Position numbers and translations under genes: made by a program
Notes under the pieces: model-generated
What the model saw: only the letters and a program-made list of their open reading frames with translations
Database searches by the model: none
Told to the model about the DNA's origin: nothing
In this document: positions 1-8,583 of the stretch, one piece after another
How the letters are laid out: each line of letters starts with the position of its first letter
Numbering within the stretch: position 1 is the first letter of the stretch
Source of the DNA: Gammaproteobacteria bacterium 54_18_T64
GTDB lineage: Bacteria; Pseudomonadota; Gammaproteobacteria; Pseudomonadales; Porticoccaceae
Length of the DNA stretch: 46,647 nt
Direction of reading: 5' to 3'
NCBI GenBank assembly: GCA_002162825.1
Contig: MAAU01000095.1
Span: forward strand, 1 to 46,647

Positions 1-45
1 TGGAAAGCTATTCAAGTCTAACTATCAGCTTAGGAGCTAAATATC

Positions 46-1248
46 ATGGCAAGTGGAATTAAAGATAAAGTCGTTATTTTAGGTGCTGGCTGCAGTAAGT
101 TTGGCGAGCGCTGGGATTGTGAACCTGCCGATTTGATGGCCGAAGCCTTCGAAGAGTGCATCGCCGATGCGGGTATCGAAAAAAGCCAGATCGAAGCCGC
201 ATGGCAATCGACCGGCATTGACGCCTACAGCGTTGGCCCCGGTGCAATGCCTTTGAGCATGGGTCTTCGTCTACCCGATATCCCCGTTACTAAAATTGAA
301 AACTATTGTGCTAGTGGTACAGAAGCCTTCCGTGCAGCCACCTATGCGGTGGCATCGGGTGCCTGTGACATCGCCCTGGCAGTCGGTTTTGAAAAATTGA
401 AAGACACCGGCTACGGTGGTTTGCCCCAGCGTTCACGCGGTGTCGCAAATGATCTGTACTACCCGAACCTGTCAGCACCGGGCATGTTTGCCCAGTTGGC
501 AGCTGGTTATCGCGGTAAGTACGGCACTAGCAAAGAAGATCTCAAGCACGCGATGGCCCACGTTTCGGTGAAAAGCCACGCTAACGGCCTGAAGAACCCC
601 AAGGCCCACTTGCAGCGAGCCATCACCATGGAGCAAGCCCTCAATGCACCGATGATCGCCGAGCCGATTGGTTTGTTCGATTGCTGTGGTGTCAGTGACG
701 GCGCGGCTTGTGCGATTGTTACTACACCTGAAATCGCCAAGAGCCTGGGTAAAGAGCAGTTGGTTGCAGTTAAAGCCCTGCAGCTGTGCGCTTCCAATGG
801 TACGGAAGGTGGTTATGAGGGTTGGGACGGTTCCTACGTCCACACGACACGCGTTGCCGCTAAACGTGCCTACGAAGAAGCGGGTATCACCAAGCCTCGC
901 GAGCAAGTCAGCATGACGGAAGTGCACGACTGCTTCTCTGTGACTGAAATGGTCACTATGGAAGATCTTTATCTTTCCGAAAATGGTGGGGCAGTGAAGG
1001 ATGTACTGGACGGTGTCTTCGATGCCGACGGTAAAATCCCCTGCCAGATTGACGGCGGCCTGAAGTGCTTTGGCCACCCCATTGGCGCGACCGGTTTGCG
1101 CATGTTGTATGAAATGTATCTGCAGTTGTCCGGCAAAGCGGGCGAGCGTCAATTACCTAATCCGACCATTGGCTTGACTCACAACCTGGGTGGTTTCCCC
1201 CACCAGAATATCTCTAGTGTTGCGATTATTGGTGAATACGGTATTTGA
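46..1248 (+). CDS. Thiolase family protein (SCP-x type acetyl-CoA acyltransferase)
   Basis: A 400-residue thiolase of the SCP-x/lipid-transfer class, expected to cleave a 3-ketoacyl-CoA to acetyl- or propionyl-CoA plus a shortened acyl-CoA in the cytoplasm. The nucleophilic cysteine is in NYCASGTEA (Cys88), and the second active-site block GGLKCFGHPIGATG is near the C-terminus (His344). The ATG follows the ribosome site AGGAG at 32-36. SCP-x thiolases in peroxisomes act on 2-methyl-branched and bile-acid side-chain substrates, which fits the MFE-2-like dehydrogenase and hydratase 2 encoded just downstream. A strong hairpin terminator follows, so it need not be co-transcribed with the next gene. 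The exact substrate cannot be read from the sequence. Promoter and upstream neighbours lie outside the window. Confidence 0.88.
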   Translation: MASGIKDKVVILGAGCSKFGERWDCEPADLMAEAFEECIADAGIEKSQIEAAWQSTGIDAYSVGPGAMPLSMGLRLPDIPVTKIENYCASGTEAFRAATYAVASGACDIALAVGFEKLKDTGYGGLPQRSRGVANDLYYPNLSAPGMFAQLAAGYRGKYGTSKEDLKHAMAHVSVKSHANGLKNPKAHLQRAITMEQALNAPMIAEPIGLFDCCGVSDGAACAIVTTPEIAKSLGKEQLVAVKALQLCASNGTEGGYEGWDGSYVHTTRVAAKRAYEEAGITKPREQVSMTEVHDCFSVTEMVTMEDLYLSENGGAVKDVLDGVFDADGKIPCQIDGGLKCFGHPIGATGLRMLYEMYLQLSGKAGERQLPNPTIGLTHNLGGFPHQNISSVAIIGEYGI

Positions 1249-1263
1249 TTGTTGTTCTGTGTG

Positions 1264-1293
1264 AGAAACCGGCTGTAAGGCCGGTTTCTTTTT
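1264..1293 (+). terminator. Rho-independent terminator after the first thiolase gene
   Basis: A perfect 9-bp stem, GAAACCGGC (1264-1272) with GCCGGTTTC (1280-1288), has a 7-base loop and runs into five T residues. It sits 16 bp after the thiolase stop codon. Confidence 0.85.
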
Positions 1294-1344
1294 GCATCGA
1301 AAAACCCCCGCTGAACACTCTGTTAATCAAGCGCGAGTACAAAA

Positions 1345-3030
1345 ATGGAAGCAGTAAAAAACCAGCCTGTTACCGGCGACTATGCCGGGGATCTCAAGCT
1401 AATCACTGAGGCTGTTGTGTGTGCCAGAGCGCTGGTCGATCAGGCCTTGGCGCATATTAAGAAAGTCAGCAGTACAGAGAAAGGTTTGTCGCCGGCCTTA
1501 CTCGATGAGCAACAACTGGCCTGTTACGAAACCTCTTTTTGTGTGGCAGATTTATCGGCCACCGACGCACTATTGAACTACACCCAGCAAGTACTTGAAC
1601 GCGACGCGCTATCCGGCTGGGTTGCCTGCCAGTTTGGTAGTGAAGCCTTAAAGGCAGTCGCCGGACGGTTGCTAGCACGGCCCGCCGACTACGGTTTGAC
1701 CATGGCGAGTATTTGCGCGAGCTTTGAAGCCTTCGATAACACCGGTATTGCCAGCCACTATTTATCGGCAAAAATGATGGCGGCACTGGGTCGTCAGCTG
1801 ATCGACAGAGAGGGCGATTTCCTGCCGTCGAATCTCGACAGTGAAAAGGAATTAATTCGCGATACCTTCCGCCGCTTTGCCACTGAAGTGGTGATGCCCC
1901 TGGCCGAAGATATTCACCGCCAGGACATCGATATTCCCGAGAGCATATTGCAGCCTCTGCGTGAAATGGGCTGTTTTGGTATTTCCATTCCCGAGCGCTT
2001 CGATGGCTTACAGCCCGACGCCGGTGATGACAGCCTGTACATGATTTTGGTTACTGAAGAATTGTCGCGTGGTTCTCTGGGTGCGGCAGGTAGCTTGATT
2101 ACCCGCCCTGAAATTCTCGCCCGCGCTTTGATGAAGGGCGGTACTGATGCCCAGCGTCAAAAGTGGTTGCCGCAAATTGCCAGTGGTGAAACCCTTTGTG
2201 GTATTGCCCTGACTGAGCCCGATTACGGCTCTGACCTGGCTTCGGCGAAATTAAAGGCGACGAAAACCGAAGGTGGCTGGCTGCTCAATGGCAGTAAAAC
2301 CTGGTGCACCTTTGCCGGTGCTGCTTCGGTATTGCTAACGCTGGCGCGCACCGGTACCGATGCGGACGGCTACAAGGGCCTGAGCTTTTTCCTGGTTGAA
2401 AAACCCCGCACCTTTGGCCACGAAATTGATGTCGTGCAGGCAGAGGGTGGCAAGCTGTCGGGCAAGTCGATTCCGACTTTGGGTTATCGAGGCATGCACT
2501 CTTTCGACCTATTTTTTGAGGACTATTTCGTCCCCGACGCCAACCTGGTTGGTGAAGAAGCGGGCATTGGCAAAGGCTTTTACTACGCCATGGCCGGTTT
2601 GACCGGTGGTCGTATTCAAACTTCAGCCCGTGCGGCTGGGGTGATGCAGGCGGCCAGCGAACAGGCCATTAATTACGCCAAAGAACGTAAGGTCTTCAAG
2701 CAACCGGTGGCCGATTATCAGTTGACCCTGGTGAAGTTGAGCCGCATGGTGACAACGTTGTTGGCCTCGCGTCAGTTCAGTTATGCCGTGGCTCGGGAAG
2801 TGGATGCCGGTGGCGGTAAAATGGAAGCGAGCCTGGTGAAGTTATTTGCCTGTCGCGCTGCTGAGTGGGTGACCCGTGAGGCACTGCAAATTCACGGTGG
2901 TATGGGCTATGCCGAAGAAGTCCCCGTCAGCCGCTATTTTGTCGATGCGCGGGTGTTGTCCATCTTTGAAGGTGCAGAGGAAACTCTGGCCCTGAAAGTA
3001 ATTTCTCGTGAGCTGGTTGCCAACGCTTAA
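1345..3030 (+). CDS. mcd: (2S)-methylsuccinyl-CoA dehydrogenase-like acyl-CoA dehydrogenase
   Basis: A 561-residue flavoprotein, about 170 residues longer than ordinary acyl-CoA dehydrogenases. The extra length is an N-terminal helical extension (about 1-155) of the kind found in methylsuccinyl-CoA dehydrogenase of the ethylmalonyl-CoA pathway. From memory, the blocks EELSRGSLGAAGSLITRPEI, NGSKTWCTFAGA, PTLGYRGMHSFDLFF and SIFEGAEETLALK match Mcd almost word for word. Glu542 in FEGAEE is at the classical catalytic-base position. The reaction would be oxidation of methylsuccinyl-CoA to mesaconyl-C1-CoA, with electrons passed to ETF. The mesaconyl-CoA isomerase-like gene at 5051 supports this. 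No ethylmalonyl-CoA mutase or crotonyl-CoA carboxylase/reductase is in view, so it may serve a degradative route rather than acetate assimilation. The ribosome site is weak. Confidence 0.72.
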   Translation: MEAVKNQPVTGDYAGDLKLITEAVVCARALVDQALAHIKKVSSTEKGLSPALLDEQQLACYETSFCVADLSATDALLNYTQQVLERDALSGWVACQFGSEALKAVAGRLLARPADYGLTMASICASFEAFDNTGIASHYLSAKMMAALGRQLIDREGDFLPSNLDSEKELIRDTFRRFATEVVMPLAEDIHRQDIDIPESILQPLREMGCFGISIPERFDGLQPDAGDDSLYMILVTEELSRGSLGAAGSLITRPEILARALMKGGTDAQRQKWLPQIASGETLCGIALTEPDYGSDLASAKLKATKTEGGWLLNGSKTWCTFAGAASVLLTLARTGTDADGYKGLSFFLVEKPRTFGHEIDVVQAEGGKLSGKSIPTLGYRGMHSFDLFFEDYFVPDANLVGEEAGIGKGFYYAMAGLTGGRIQTSARAAGVMQAASEQAINYAKERKVFKQPVADYQLTLVKLSRMVTTLLASRQFSYAVAREVDAGGGKMEASLVKLFACRAAEWVTREALQIHGGMGYAEEVPVSRYFVDARVLSIFEGAEETLALKVISRELVANA

Positions 3031-3095
3031 TTTGAATTAATTAAGGCCTGGTAAGTATTATTCGTATTTAAATTTAATTGAAAAAGGGAAAAGCA

Positions 3096-3989
3096 ATGAG
3101 CGTTACAGAACATTTAAAAGGAAAATCCATTGTCGTCACCGGCTCTGGCCGTGGCATTGGTCGCACCATCGCACTGGAAATTGCCAAGGCGGGCGGTAAC
3201 GTTGTCGTTAATGATCTCGATCGCGATGTGGCCGAAGAAGTGGTTGCAGAAATTAAAGCCCTCGGTGTCGATGCCGTTGCCAATACCGATAGCGTTGCCG
3301 ATTGGGAAGGCGCCAATAAAATGGTTACCCAGGCCGTTGACAGCTTTGGCGAGATTAGCGCTGTGGTGAACAACGCCGGTAACCTACGCGATGTCATTTT
3401 CCACAAAATGACTCAGGACGATTGGCACCAGGTGATGAACGTTCATCTCAACGGTAGTTTCAATGTCAGCCGTGCGGCGGCGACTCACTTCCGCAACCAG
3501 GAGAGCGGTTGCTGCGTACACATGACCTCTACCTCGGGTTTGATCGGTAACTTTGGCCAGGCTAACTATGCCGCTGCCAAAGCGGGCATTGTCGGTTTGT
3601 CCAAGTCCATCGCCCTGGATATGCAGCGCTACAACGTGCGTTCCAACTGCATCGCGCCCTTTGCCTGGAGTCGTTTGACCGCTTCCATACCGGCCACGAC
3701 ACCGGATCAAATTGCCCGTGTTGAAAAGCTCAAAAAGATGACCCCTGAAAAGGTCGGCATCGTGGTTGCTGCTCTGTGTTCCGATCGCGCTGCTCATATC
3801 AGCGGCCAGATTTTTGCCGTGCGCATGAATGAGATTTTCCTCATGGGTCAGTCGCGCCCAGAGCGCTCCAGTCACGCCGGTGATGGTTGGACCATCGACA
3901 GCATCTTCGAAACGGCCATGCCCCAGCTCGAAAGCCACTTCTATCCCCTGGATCGTTCACAGGATGTTTTCTCCTGGGATCCAGTTTGA
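3096..3989 (+). CDS. Short-chain dehydrogenase, MFE-2-type (R)-3-hydroxyacyl-CoA dehydrogenase
   Basis: A 297-residue classical SDR extended at the C-terminus like the dehydrogenase unit of peroxisomal multifunctional enzyme type 2. Seen are the NAD-binding TGSGRGIG (15-22), NNAG (92-95), catalytic Ser145, Tyr158 and Lys162 (NYAAAKAG), and a tail with GQIFAVRMNEIFLMGQSRPE that matches the MFE-2 layout. It should oxidise an (R)-3-hydroxyacyl-CoA to the 3-ketoacyl-CoA. The ATG at 3096 is preferred over an in-frame TTG at 3078 because AAAAAGGGA lies just before it. Its partner reaction, hydratase 2, is encoded by the next gene. A strong terminator separates the two. Confidence 0.8.
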   Translation: MSVTEHLKGKSIVVTGSGRGIGRTIALEIAKAGGNVVVNDLDRDVAEEVVAEIKALGVDAVANTDSVADWEGANKMVTQAVDSFGEISAVVNNAGNLRDVIFHKMTQDDWHQVMNVHLNGSFNVSRAAATHFRNQESGCCVHMTSTSGLIGNFGQANYAAAKAGIVGLSKSIALDMQRYNVRSNCIAPFAWSRLTASIPATTPDQIARVEKLKKMTPEKVGIVVAALCSDRAAHISGQIFAVRMNEIFLMGQSRPERSSHAGDGWTIDSIFETAMPQLESHFYPLDRSQDVFSWDPV

Positions 3990-4021
3990 TCTAAGGCTTA
4001 GTAAGCGAGAAAAATCTTGGC

Positions 4022-4056
4022 AAAAAAAGGGGGCGTGATGACGCTCCTTTTTTTTG
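4022..4056 (+). terminator. Rho-independent terminator after the MFE-2-like dehydrogenase gene
   Basis: An A-rich, G-rich left arm ending in GCGT pairs across GATG with ACGCTCC followed by eight Ts. The poly-A/poly-T flanks make it potentially bidirectional. It lies between two genes of the same pathway, so the downstream hydratase gene probably has its own promoter or depends on read-through. Confidence 0.8.
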
Positions 4057-4087
4057 AAATGTAAATTATGGATATCGGGGCTGAACC

Positions 4088-4942
4088 ATGGCAATCGTTT
4101 ACGAGACATTAAAAAACCGCAAATTTGAAGAAATTGTCCACACCTACACCGAGCGCGACACCATGTTGTACGCCCTCGGTGCGGGTGTCGGTTATGATCC
4201 GATGGACGAAAAAGCACTGAATTATGTCTACGAAGAAAACCTCCGTGCGCTGCCAACTATGGCTACAGTACTGGCCTATCCGGGTTTCTGGCTGAAAGAG
4301 CCCGATACCGGTGTCGACTGGACCAAGGTCCTGCACGCCGACCAGGAAATCATCCTCCACAAGCCGCTGCCCCCATCGGGCACGCTGAAGGCCACCACCA
4401 AGGTTGATGAGGTGATCGACAAGGGTGAGGGCAAGGGCGTGTTTATTTATTCGTCGCGCACGGTGACCACGGAAGACGGTGAGCCACTATGTACTCTGAT
4501 TCAAAATACCATGGCCCGAGGCCAGGGTGGTTTCGGCGGTTGCACCGATCGCCCACCGGCGTCCCAGGTGATCCCCGATACGGCGCCCGATGAAAGCTGT
4601 GAGTTGCCCACCTTATTACAGGCGGCCTTGATCTATCGCCTCTCCGGTGACTACAACCCCCTGCACGCCGATCCGGCTGTGGCCAGGAAGGGCGGCTTTG
4701 ATCGCCCCATTCTGCACGGTTTGTGTACCTTTGGCGTTGCCGGTCATGCGCTACTTAAAACCTGCTGCGATTACGATGTGAATACATTCCGTAGTATGAA
4801 AGCGCGCTTTTCTGCACCGGTTTATCCCGGTGAAACCATTCGCACCGATATCTGGAAACTCGACAAGGGTGTGGCCTTTCGCTGCACCGTGGTTGAGCGC
4901 GACCTGGTGGTTATCGACAATGGTTTTGCCGACGTCGGTTAA
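4088..4942 (+). CDS. MaoC-family 2-enoyl-CoA hydratase (hydratase 2)
   Basis: A 284-residue double hot-dog protein, the size of the hydratase-2 unit of peroxisomal MFE-2. The hydratase-2 signature is YRLSGDYNPLHADPAVA, with Asp188, Asn190 and His193 as the expected catalytic and support residues. The downstream block RPILHGLCTFG and the N-terminal block YTERDTMLYALG also match the family. It should hydrate a trans-2-enoyl-CoA to the (R)-3-hydroxyacyl-CoA, feeding the preceding dehydrogenase. Mesaconyl-CoA hydratases belong to the same superfamily, but the fit to MFE-2 hydratase 2 is much closer. The start is ATG at 4088 after a weak GGGGCTGA site. Confidence 0.87.
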   Translation: MAIVYETLKNRKFEEIVHTYTERDTMLYALGAGVGYDPMDEKALNYVYEENLRALPTMATVLAYPGFWLKEPDTGVDWTKVLHADQEIILHKPLPPSGTLKATTKVDEVIDKGEGKGVFIYSSRTVTTEDGEPLCTLIQNTMARGQGGFGGCTDRPPASQVIPDTAPDESCELPTLLQAALIYRLSGDYNPLHADPAVARKGGFDRPILHGLCTFGVAGHALLKTCCDYDVNTFRSMKARFSAPVYPGETIRTDIWKLDKGVAFRCTVVERDLVVIDNGFADVG

Positions 4943-5050
4943 AAAGCAGACGAAGTTTGTAGCCTTCGAATTTCAAGTGTTTAGGCGAAATAGCAAGCGG
5001 GGAATGGCAAGTGGAAATTTGTTATGGAAACTCTTTATGAAAGGAAGAAC

Positions 5051-6256
5051 ATGAATAATATCCTCTCCGGACTGCGGGTTGTCGAGGGCGCTGCGTTTGT
5101 CGCCGCACCCTCGGGGGCGATGACCCTGGCTCAGCTTGGTGCCGATGTGATTCGCTTTGATATGATCGGTGGGGGCCTGGACTATCGCCGCTGGCCGGTC
5201 GATAAGAACAATCAGAGCTTGTTTTGGGCCGGTCTCAATAAGGGCAAGCGCTCGATTGCCGTCGATTTTCGCAAACCCGAAGGGCAGGAAATCCTCACCC
5301 GTTTGATCGCCGCACCCGGTGAAGAGGCGGGGATGTTCTTGAGTAACTTCCCCGCTAAAGGCTGGCTCGCTTATGACAAGTTGCGTGAGCAGCGCGACGA
5401 TCTGATTTATATGAATCTCAGCGGTGATCGCCATGGTGGTTCGGCTGTCGATTATACGGTTAACTGTGCCATGGGCTTGCCGGCCATGACCGGTGACAAC
5501 AGTGAGCCGGTCAATCATGTGCTCGCCGCCTGGGATGTGATTACTGGCCAGACATTGGCCCTGGGTATGTTGGCCGCAGAGCGCCACCGTCGTATTAGTG
5601 GTGAGGGGCAGTTGATTAAATTGGCCTTGGCCGATGTTGCACTGGCCACCATGGGCAATCTGGGTTTCATCGCCGAGGCACAGATTAATGCCGCAGATCG
5701 CCAGCCCTGTGGCAACTACCTGTTTGGCGCCTATGGCAAAGACTTTGCAACGGTCGATCAGCGCCGGGTGATGATTGTCGGCTTGACGGGCAATCAGTGG
5801 AAGGGCATTTGTAAAGCGACGGGCTTGGGTGGTGAAATCGACAAGCTGGCCGAGCGCCTGGGCTTGAATCTACGTCAGGAGGGCGATCGTTTTACCGCAC
5901 GTGTGGAGCTCACGGCTCTCTTTGAACCCTGGTTTGCTAGCCAGTCCTATGCCCAGGTGACGGCTCTGCTCGATGCCCATAATGTGTGCTGGGGCAAGTA
6001 TCAGACGCTGAAGCAACTGGTCGATAGCGATCCGGAGTGCTCTGTCGATAACCCCATGTTTAGTGAGGTTGAACAGGGCGATATTGGTAGCTATTTGTCG
6101 CCCTCGAGCCCGCTGCAGTTTAGTGCCTTCGAGCGTCAAAATGCCCAGCCGGCACCCGCCCTGGGCCAGCATACCGAGGAGATTCTCGCCGACGAACTGG
6201 GCCTAAGTAGTACCGAGATTTCTGGCCTCTATGATCAGGGCATTGTTGCGGGGTAG
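5051..6256 (+). CDS. Class III CoA-transferase resembling 2-methylfumaryl-CoA isomerase (Mct)
   Basis: A 401-residue CaiB/BaiF-family protein. Blocks such as LRVVEGAAFVAAPSGAMTLA, GGGLDYRRWPV, FWAGLNKGKRSI and the VDYTVN segment resemble 2-methylfumaryl-CoA isomerase of the 3-hydroxypropionate bicycle, as I recall that family. That enzyme moves CoA within mesaconyl-CoA from the C1 to the C4 carboxylate. Asp134 in AVDYTVN aligns with the family's catalytic aspartate. The ATG at 5051 follows AAGGAAG; an in-frame ATG at 5024 has no such site. With the Mcd-like gene upstream it gives two consecutive steps on methylsuccinyl-/mesaconyl-CoA. A general CoA-transferase or 2-methylacyl-CoA racemase is the alternative. 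Confidence 0.65.
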   Translation: MNNILSGLRVVEGAAFVAAPSGAMTLAQLGADVIRFDMIGGGLDYRRWPVDKNNQSLFWAGLNKGKRSIAVDFRKPEGQEILTRLIAAPGEEAGMFLSNFPAKGWLAYDKLREQRDDLIYMNLSGDRHGGSAVDYTVNCAMGLPAMTGDNSEPVNHVLAAWDVITGQTLALGMLAAERHRRISGEGQLIKLALADVALATMGNLGFIAEAQINAADRQPCGNYLFGAYGKDFATVDQRRVMIVGLTGNQWKGICKATGLGGEIDKLAERLGLNLRQEGDRFTARVELTALFEPWFASQSYAQVTALLDAHNVCWGKYQTLKQLVDSDPECSVDNPMFSEVEQGDIGSYLSPSSPLQFSAFERQNAQPAPALGQHTEEILADELGLSSTEISGLYDQGIVAG

Positions 6257-6380
6257 CAGGGCTTGTGGTTTAACGGCAGGGTGAAGAGCTTGCTGGCGAT
6301 GGTTAGGAAGTAGTACGGCAACAGAGCAGGGATAGGTTCGTACATCGTTATTTTTAGGTCAGTCTTTTTTGAGGTCAACC

Positions 6381-8402
6381 ATGCAAATTCAACACCTGGG
6401 TCGCATGCCGATAGAGTCGGAGGCCAGTTTTCGCAGGCAGGTCGATATCGCCTGGACAGACTTTGTCAATAAGGGTGAGTGTAGGCCGGGGCAGGTCAGA
6501 GATGTCATCCATGATTCATGGCAGCGCTGTCTCAATAGAGGTGTTGAATTTACCCAGCACTATCCGCCTATGGCTGCCTCCGGGGCTCAGCTCGATCTAT
6601 TGAAACAGGAAAATGAGGAGCTCCTGCTGGCCTCCCACAATACCTGGCAAATGCTCTCCGATATTTTGTCCGATAGCGAAAGCTTCCTCACCGTCGCCGA
6701 AAGTAATGGTGTACTACTCGATGTTTGCGGTGACCCCCACCTGTGTGAAAGTCTGGCCGGACAGCGCATTGCCCCCGGTTATGACTGGAGTGAGGGCTGC
6801 ACCGGCACCAATGCCGTGGGTACGGCGGTGGCCTTAAAGCGACCGGTCGAAGTGCATAGTGTTGAACACTTTTGTGAGACGGTAAAAATCTGGACTTGTT
6901 CGGCAGCACCCATTATTGATGCCATCGATGGTGATCTGCTCGGTGTCATCGACGTCACCACCCTGAATCATGCTTATAGTGCCCAAAGCCTGGCCCTGGC
7001 GATGACGGCGGCGCGACAAATTGAACAGACCCTGCACTCTCGAGAGCTGGCGCGTAATGTCACCCTGGTCGACTGGTTTGCCGGCAGCGTCGGTCGCTGG
7101 CGCCAGGATGGGGTGGTCTTGCTCGATCGCAAGGGCCGGGTGGTAACCGCGAATGAAAAGGCCAAGTGTTTATTCGCTAGTGAGAGAATTGAAGAGCAGC
7201 TGACAAAGAATTACCGTTTGCTGGAGCATGAAAGTTTGGCCGCGGTGAAGGATTGGGAAGAACTGCTGCCGCGCGCCATTGTACCGGTGGCCTATGAGGC
7301 CTATAACCGCGAGGGTCGTACCGAGGGCGGTATTCTCGTCATTCGGCCCCGCCTGGCTGCGGTGCGTCCAAGCTTGGCGGTCCCTGAGCTTGTGGAGAGT
7401 TCGGCTGTCGATGCTATTGTCGGCCAGAGTCCCGGCATATTGGCGCTGAAAACCCGCGCTTTGCGCCTTGCTGCATCTCCGGCACCATTGCTGATACAGG
7501 GCGAGACCGGTTCTGGTAAGGACTTGTTTGCCCGCGCGGTGCATTGTGTAGGTAAGGGCCAGGACTCTCCTTTTATTGCGGTTAATTGCGGTGCTTTAAC
7601 CCGAGAGCTGGCGGTCAGTGAGTTACTTGGCTACGAGCCCGGTGCCTTTACCGGCGCGGCACCGAAAGGGCACCCGGGTAAGTTTGAAGAGGCCCATGGC
7701 GGCACTCTATTTCTCGATGAGATTGGTGAGCTATCGCTCGATGTTCAGGTGGCTCTGCTGCGGGTTTTACAGGATGGTGTCGTGGCCAGGTTGGGCAGTA
7801 GTAAAGAGCGTAAGGTTGAGGTGAGGATTATAGCCGCGACCAATCGCAGTCTCGCTGCTGCAGTAGAGGAGGGTAGCTTTCGCCAGGATCTGTACTACCG
7901 ACTGAAGGTTATGTCCCTTGATGTTTTGCCCTTGCGTGAGCGCCCGGGTGATGTTGAGCTACTCAGTGATTTATTCCTCAAACAATTTGCCCAAACTTAT
8001 GCTATTGAACCTCGCCAGCTCGACCCTGAGCTTCGCGAGGTATTGTGCCAATACCCCTGGCCGGGAAATGTTCGCGAGTTGCGGGCAGTGCTCGAAAGCA
8101 TGTTTGTGATGAGTGATACCGAGCTTCTCAGTTGTGACGAACTGCCCGCTGATATTCTCTCGATGAGGGCAAATACCAGCCACAATTTTAATAAGCTGAA
8201 TATCTCTCAGCCCACGGTGTTCGCTACTACGGCGTGCCATGCACAGCCCAGCGTGGCAACGCTTGATGAACTTGAATATGAGGCCATTCGTAAAGAGCTG
8301 ATTCTACACAAGGGTAATCGCTCTAAAGTGGCTCGAGTATTGGGTATTTCTCGCAGTACCCTATACCGGAAAATTAAAAGCTACGGCCTGACGGAGGATT
8401 GA
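6381..8402 (+). CDS. Sigma-54-dependent transcriptional activator, AcoR type
   Basis: A 673-residue enhancer-binding protein. The N-terminal part (about 70-220) is a GAF-like sensory domain. The central AAA+ domain has Walker A GETGSGKD (374-381), the sigma-54 contact loop GAFTGA (421-426) and LFLDEIGEL as Walker B. The C-terminus is a Fis-type helix-turn-helix ([20 protein letters not shown]). There is no receiver domain, so it probably senses a small molecule, perhaps an aldehyde, ketone or alcohol as AcoR relatives do. The ATG at 6381 after GAGGT is preferred over TTG at 6369. It sits inside the catabolic cluster and is followed by two near-identical 18-bp repeats, so it is the likely local regulator. 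Confidence 0.9.
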   Translation: MQIQHLGRMPIESEASFRRQVDIAWTDFVNKGECRPGQVRDVIHDSWQRCLNRGVEFTQHYPPMAASGAQLDLLKQENEELLLASHNTWQMLSDILSDSESFLTVAESNGVLLDVCGDPHLCESLAGQRIAPGYDWSEGCTGTNAVGTAVALKRPVEVHSVEHFCETVKIWTCSAAPIIDAIDGDLLGVIDVTTLNHAYSAQSLALAMTAARQIEQTLHSRELARNVTLVDWFAGSVGRWRQDGVVLLDRKGRVVTANEKAKCLFASERIEEQLTKNYRLLEHESLAAVKDWEELLPRAIVPVAYEAYNREGRTEGGILVIRPRLAAVRPSLAVPELVESSAVDAIVGQSPGILALKTRALRLAASPAPLLIQGETGSGKDLFARAVHCVGKGQDSPFIAVNCGALTRELAVSELLGYEPGAFTGAAPKGHPGKFEEAHGGTLFLDEIGELSLDVQVALLRVLQDGVVARLGSSKERKVEVRIIAATNRSLAAAVEEGSFRQDLYYRLKVMSLDVLPLRERPGDVELLSDLFLKQFAQTYAIEPRQLDPELREVLCQYPWPGNVRELRAVLESMFVMSDTELLSCDELPADILSMRANTSHNFNKLNISQPTVFATTACHAQPSVATLDELEYEAIRKELILHKGNRSKVARVLGISRSTLYRKIKSYGLTED

Positions 8403-8416
8403 GTGAGCTCGGTCCT

Positions 8417-8494
8417 GATAAGTGCTTGCACCGGTTTACCTCCTCGCGACGCTAAGGCAGAATGTCGAGCTGAATAGATAAGTGCTTGTGCCGG
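8417..8494. repeat. Pair of 18-bp direct repeats, possible activator sites
   Basis: GATAAGTGCTTGCACCGG (8417-8434) and GATAAGTGCTTGTGCCGG (8477-8494) differ at 2 of 18 bases and are exactly 60 bp apart. The first copy contains the near-palindrome GTGC-TT-GCAC. They lie between the sigma-54 activator gene and the hydrolase gene, where an upstream activating sequence would be expected. Binding is inference. Confidence 0.5.
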
Positions 8495-8583
8495 GGCGAA
8501 GGGCATCCCGGCGAGATAGTTGACGAATAATACGATTTACATTTAACGAGAAACAACAAGGTCGGTTGACATGGAGAGGGAAT

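Noticed and set aside
472-1152. Open minus-strand frame of 226 codons inside the first thiolase gene
   Set aside because: Antisense to an intact thiolase; no start context and no family resemblance.
4088-4942. Mesaconyl-C4-CoA hydratase (Meh) as identity of the MaoC protein
   Set aside because: The link to the Mct-like gene is tempting, but the full hydratase-2 signature and N-terminal blocks match MFE-2 hydratase 2 far better.
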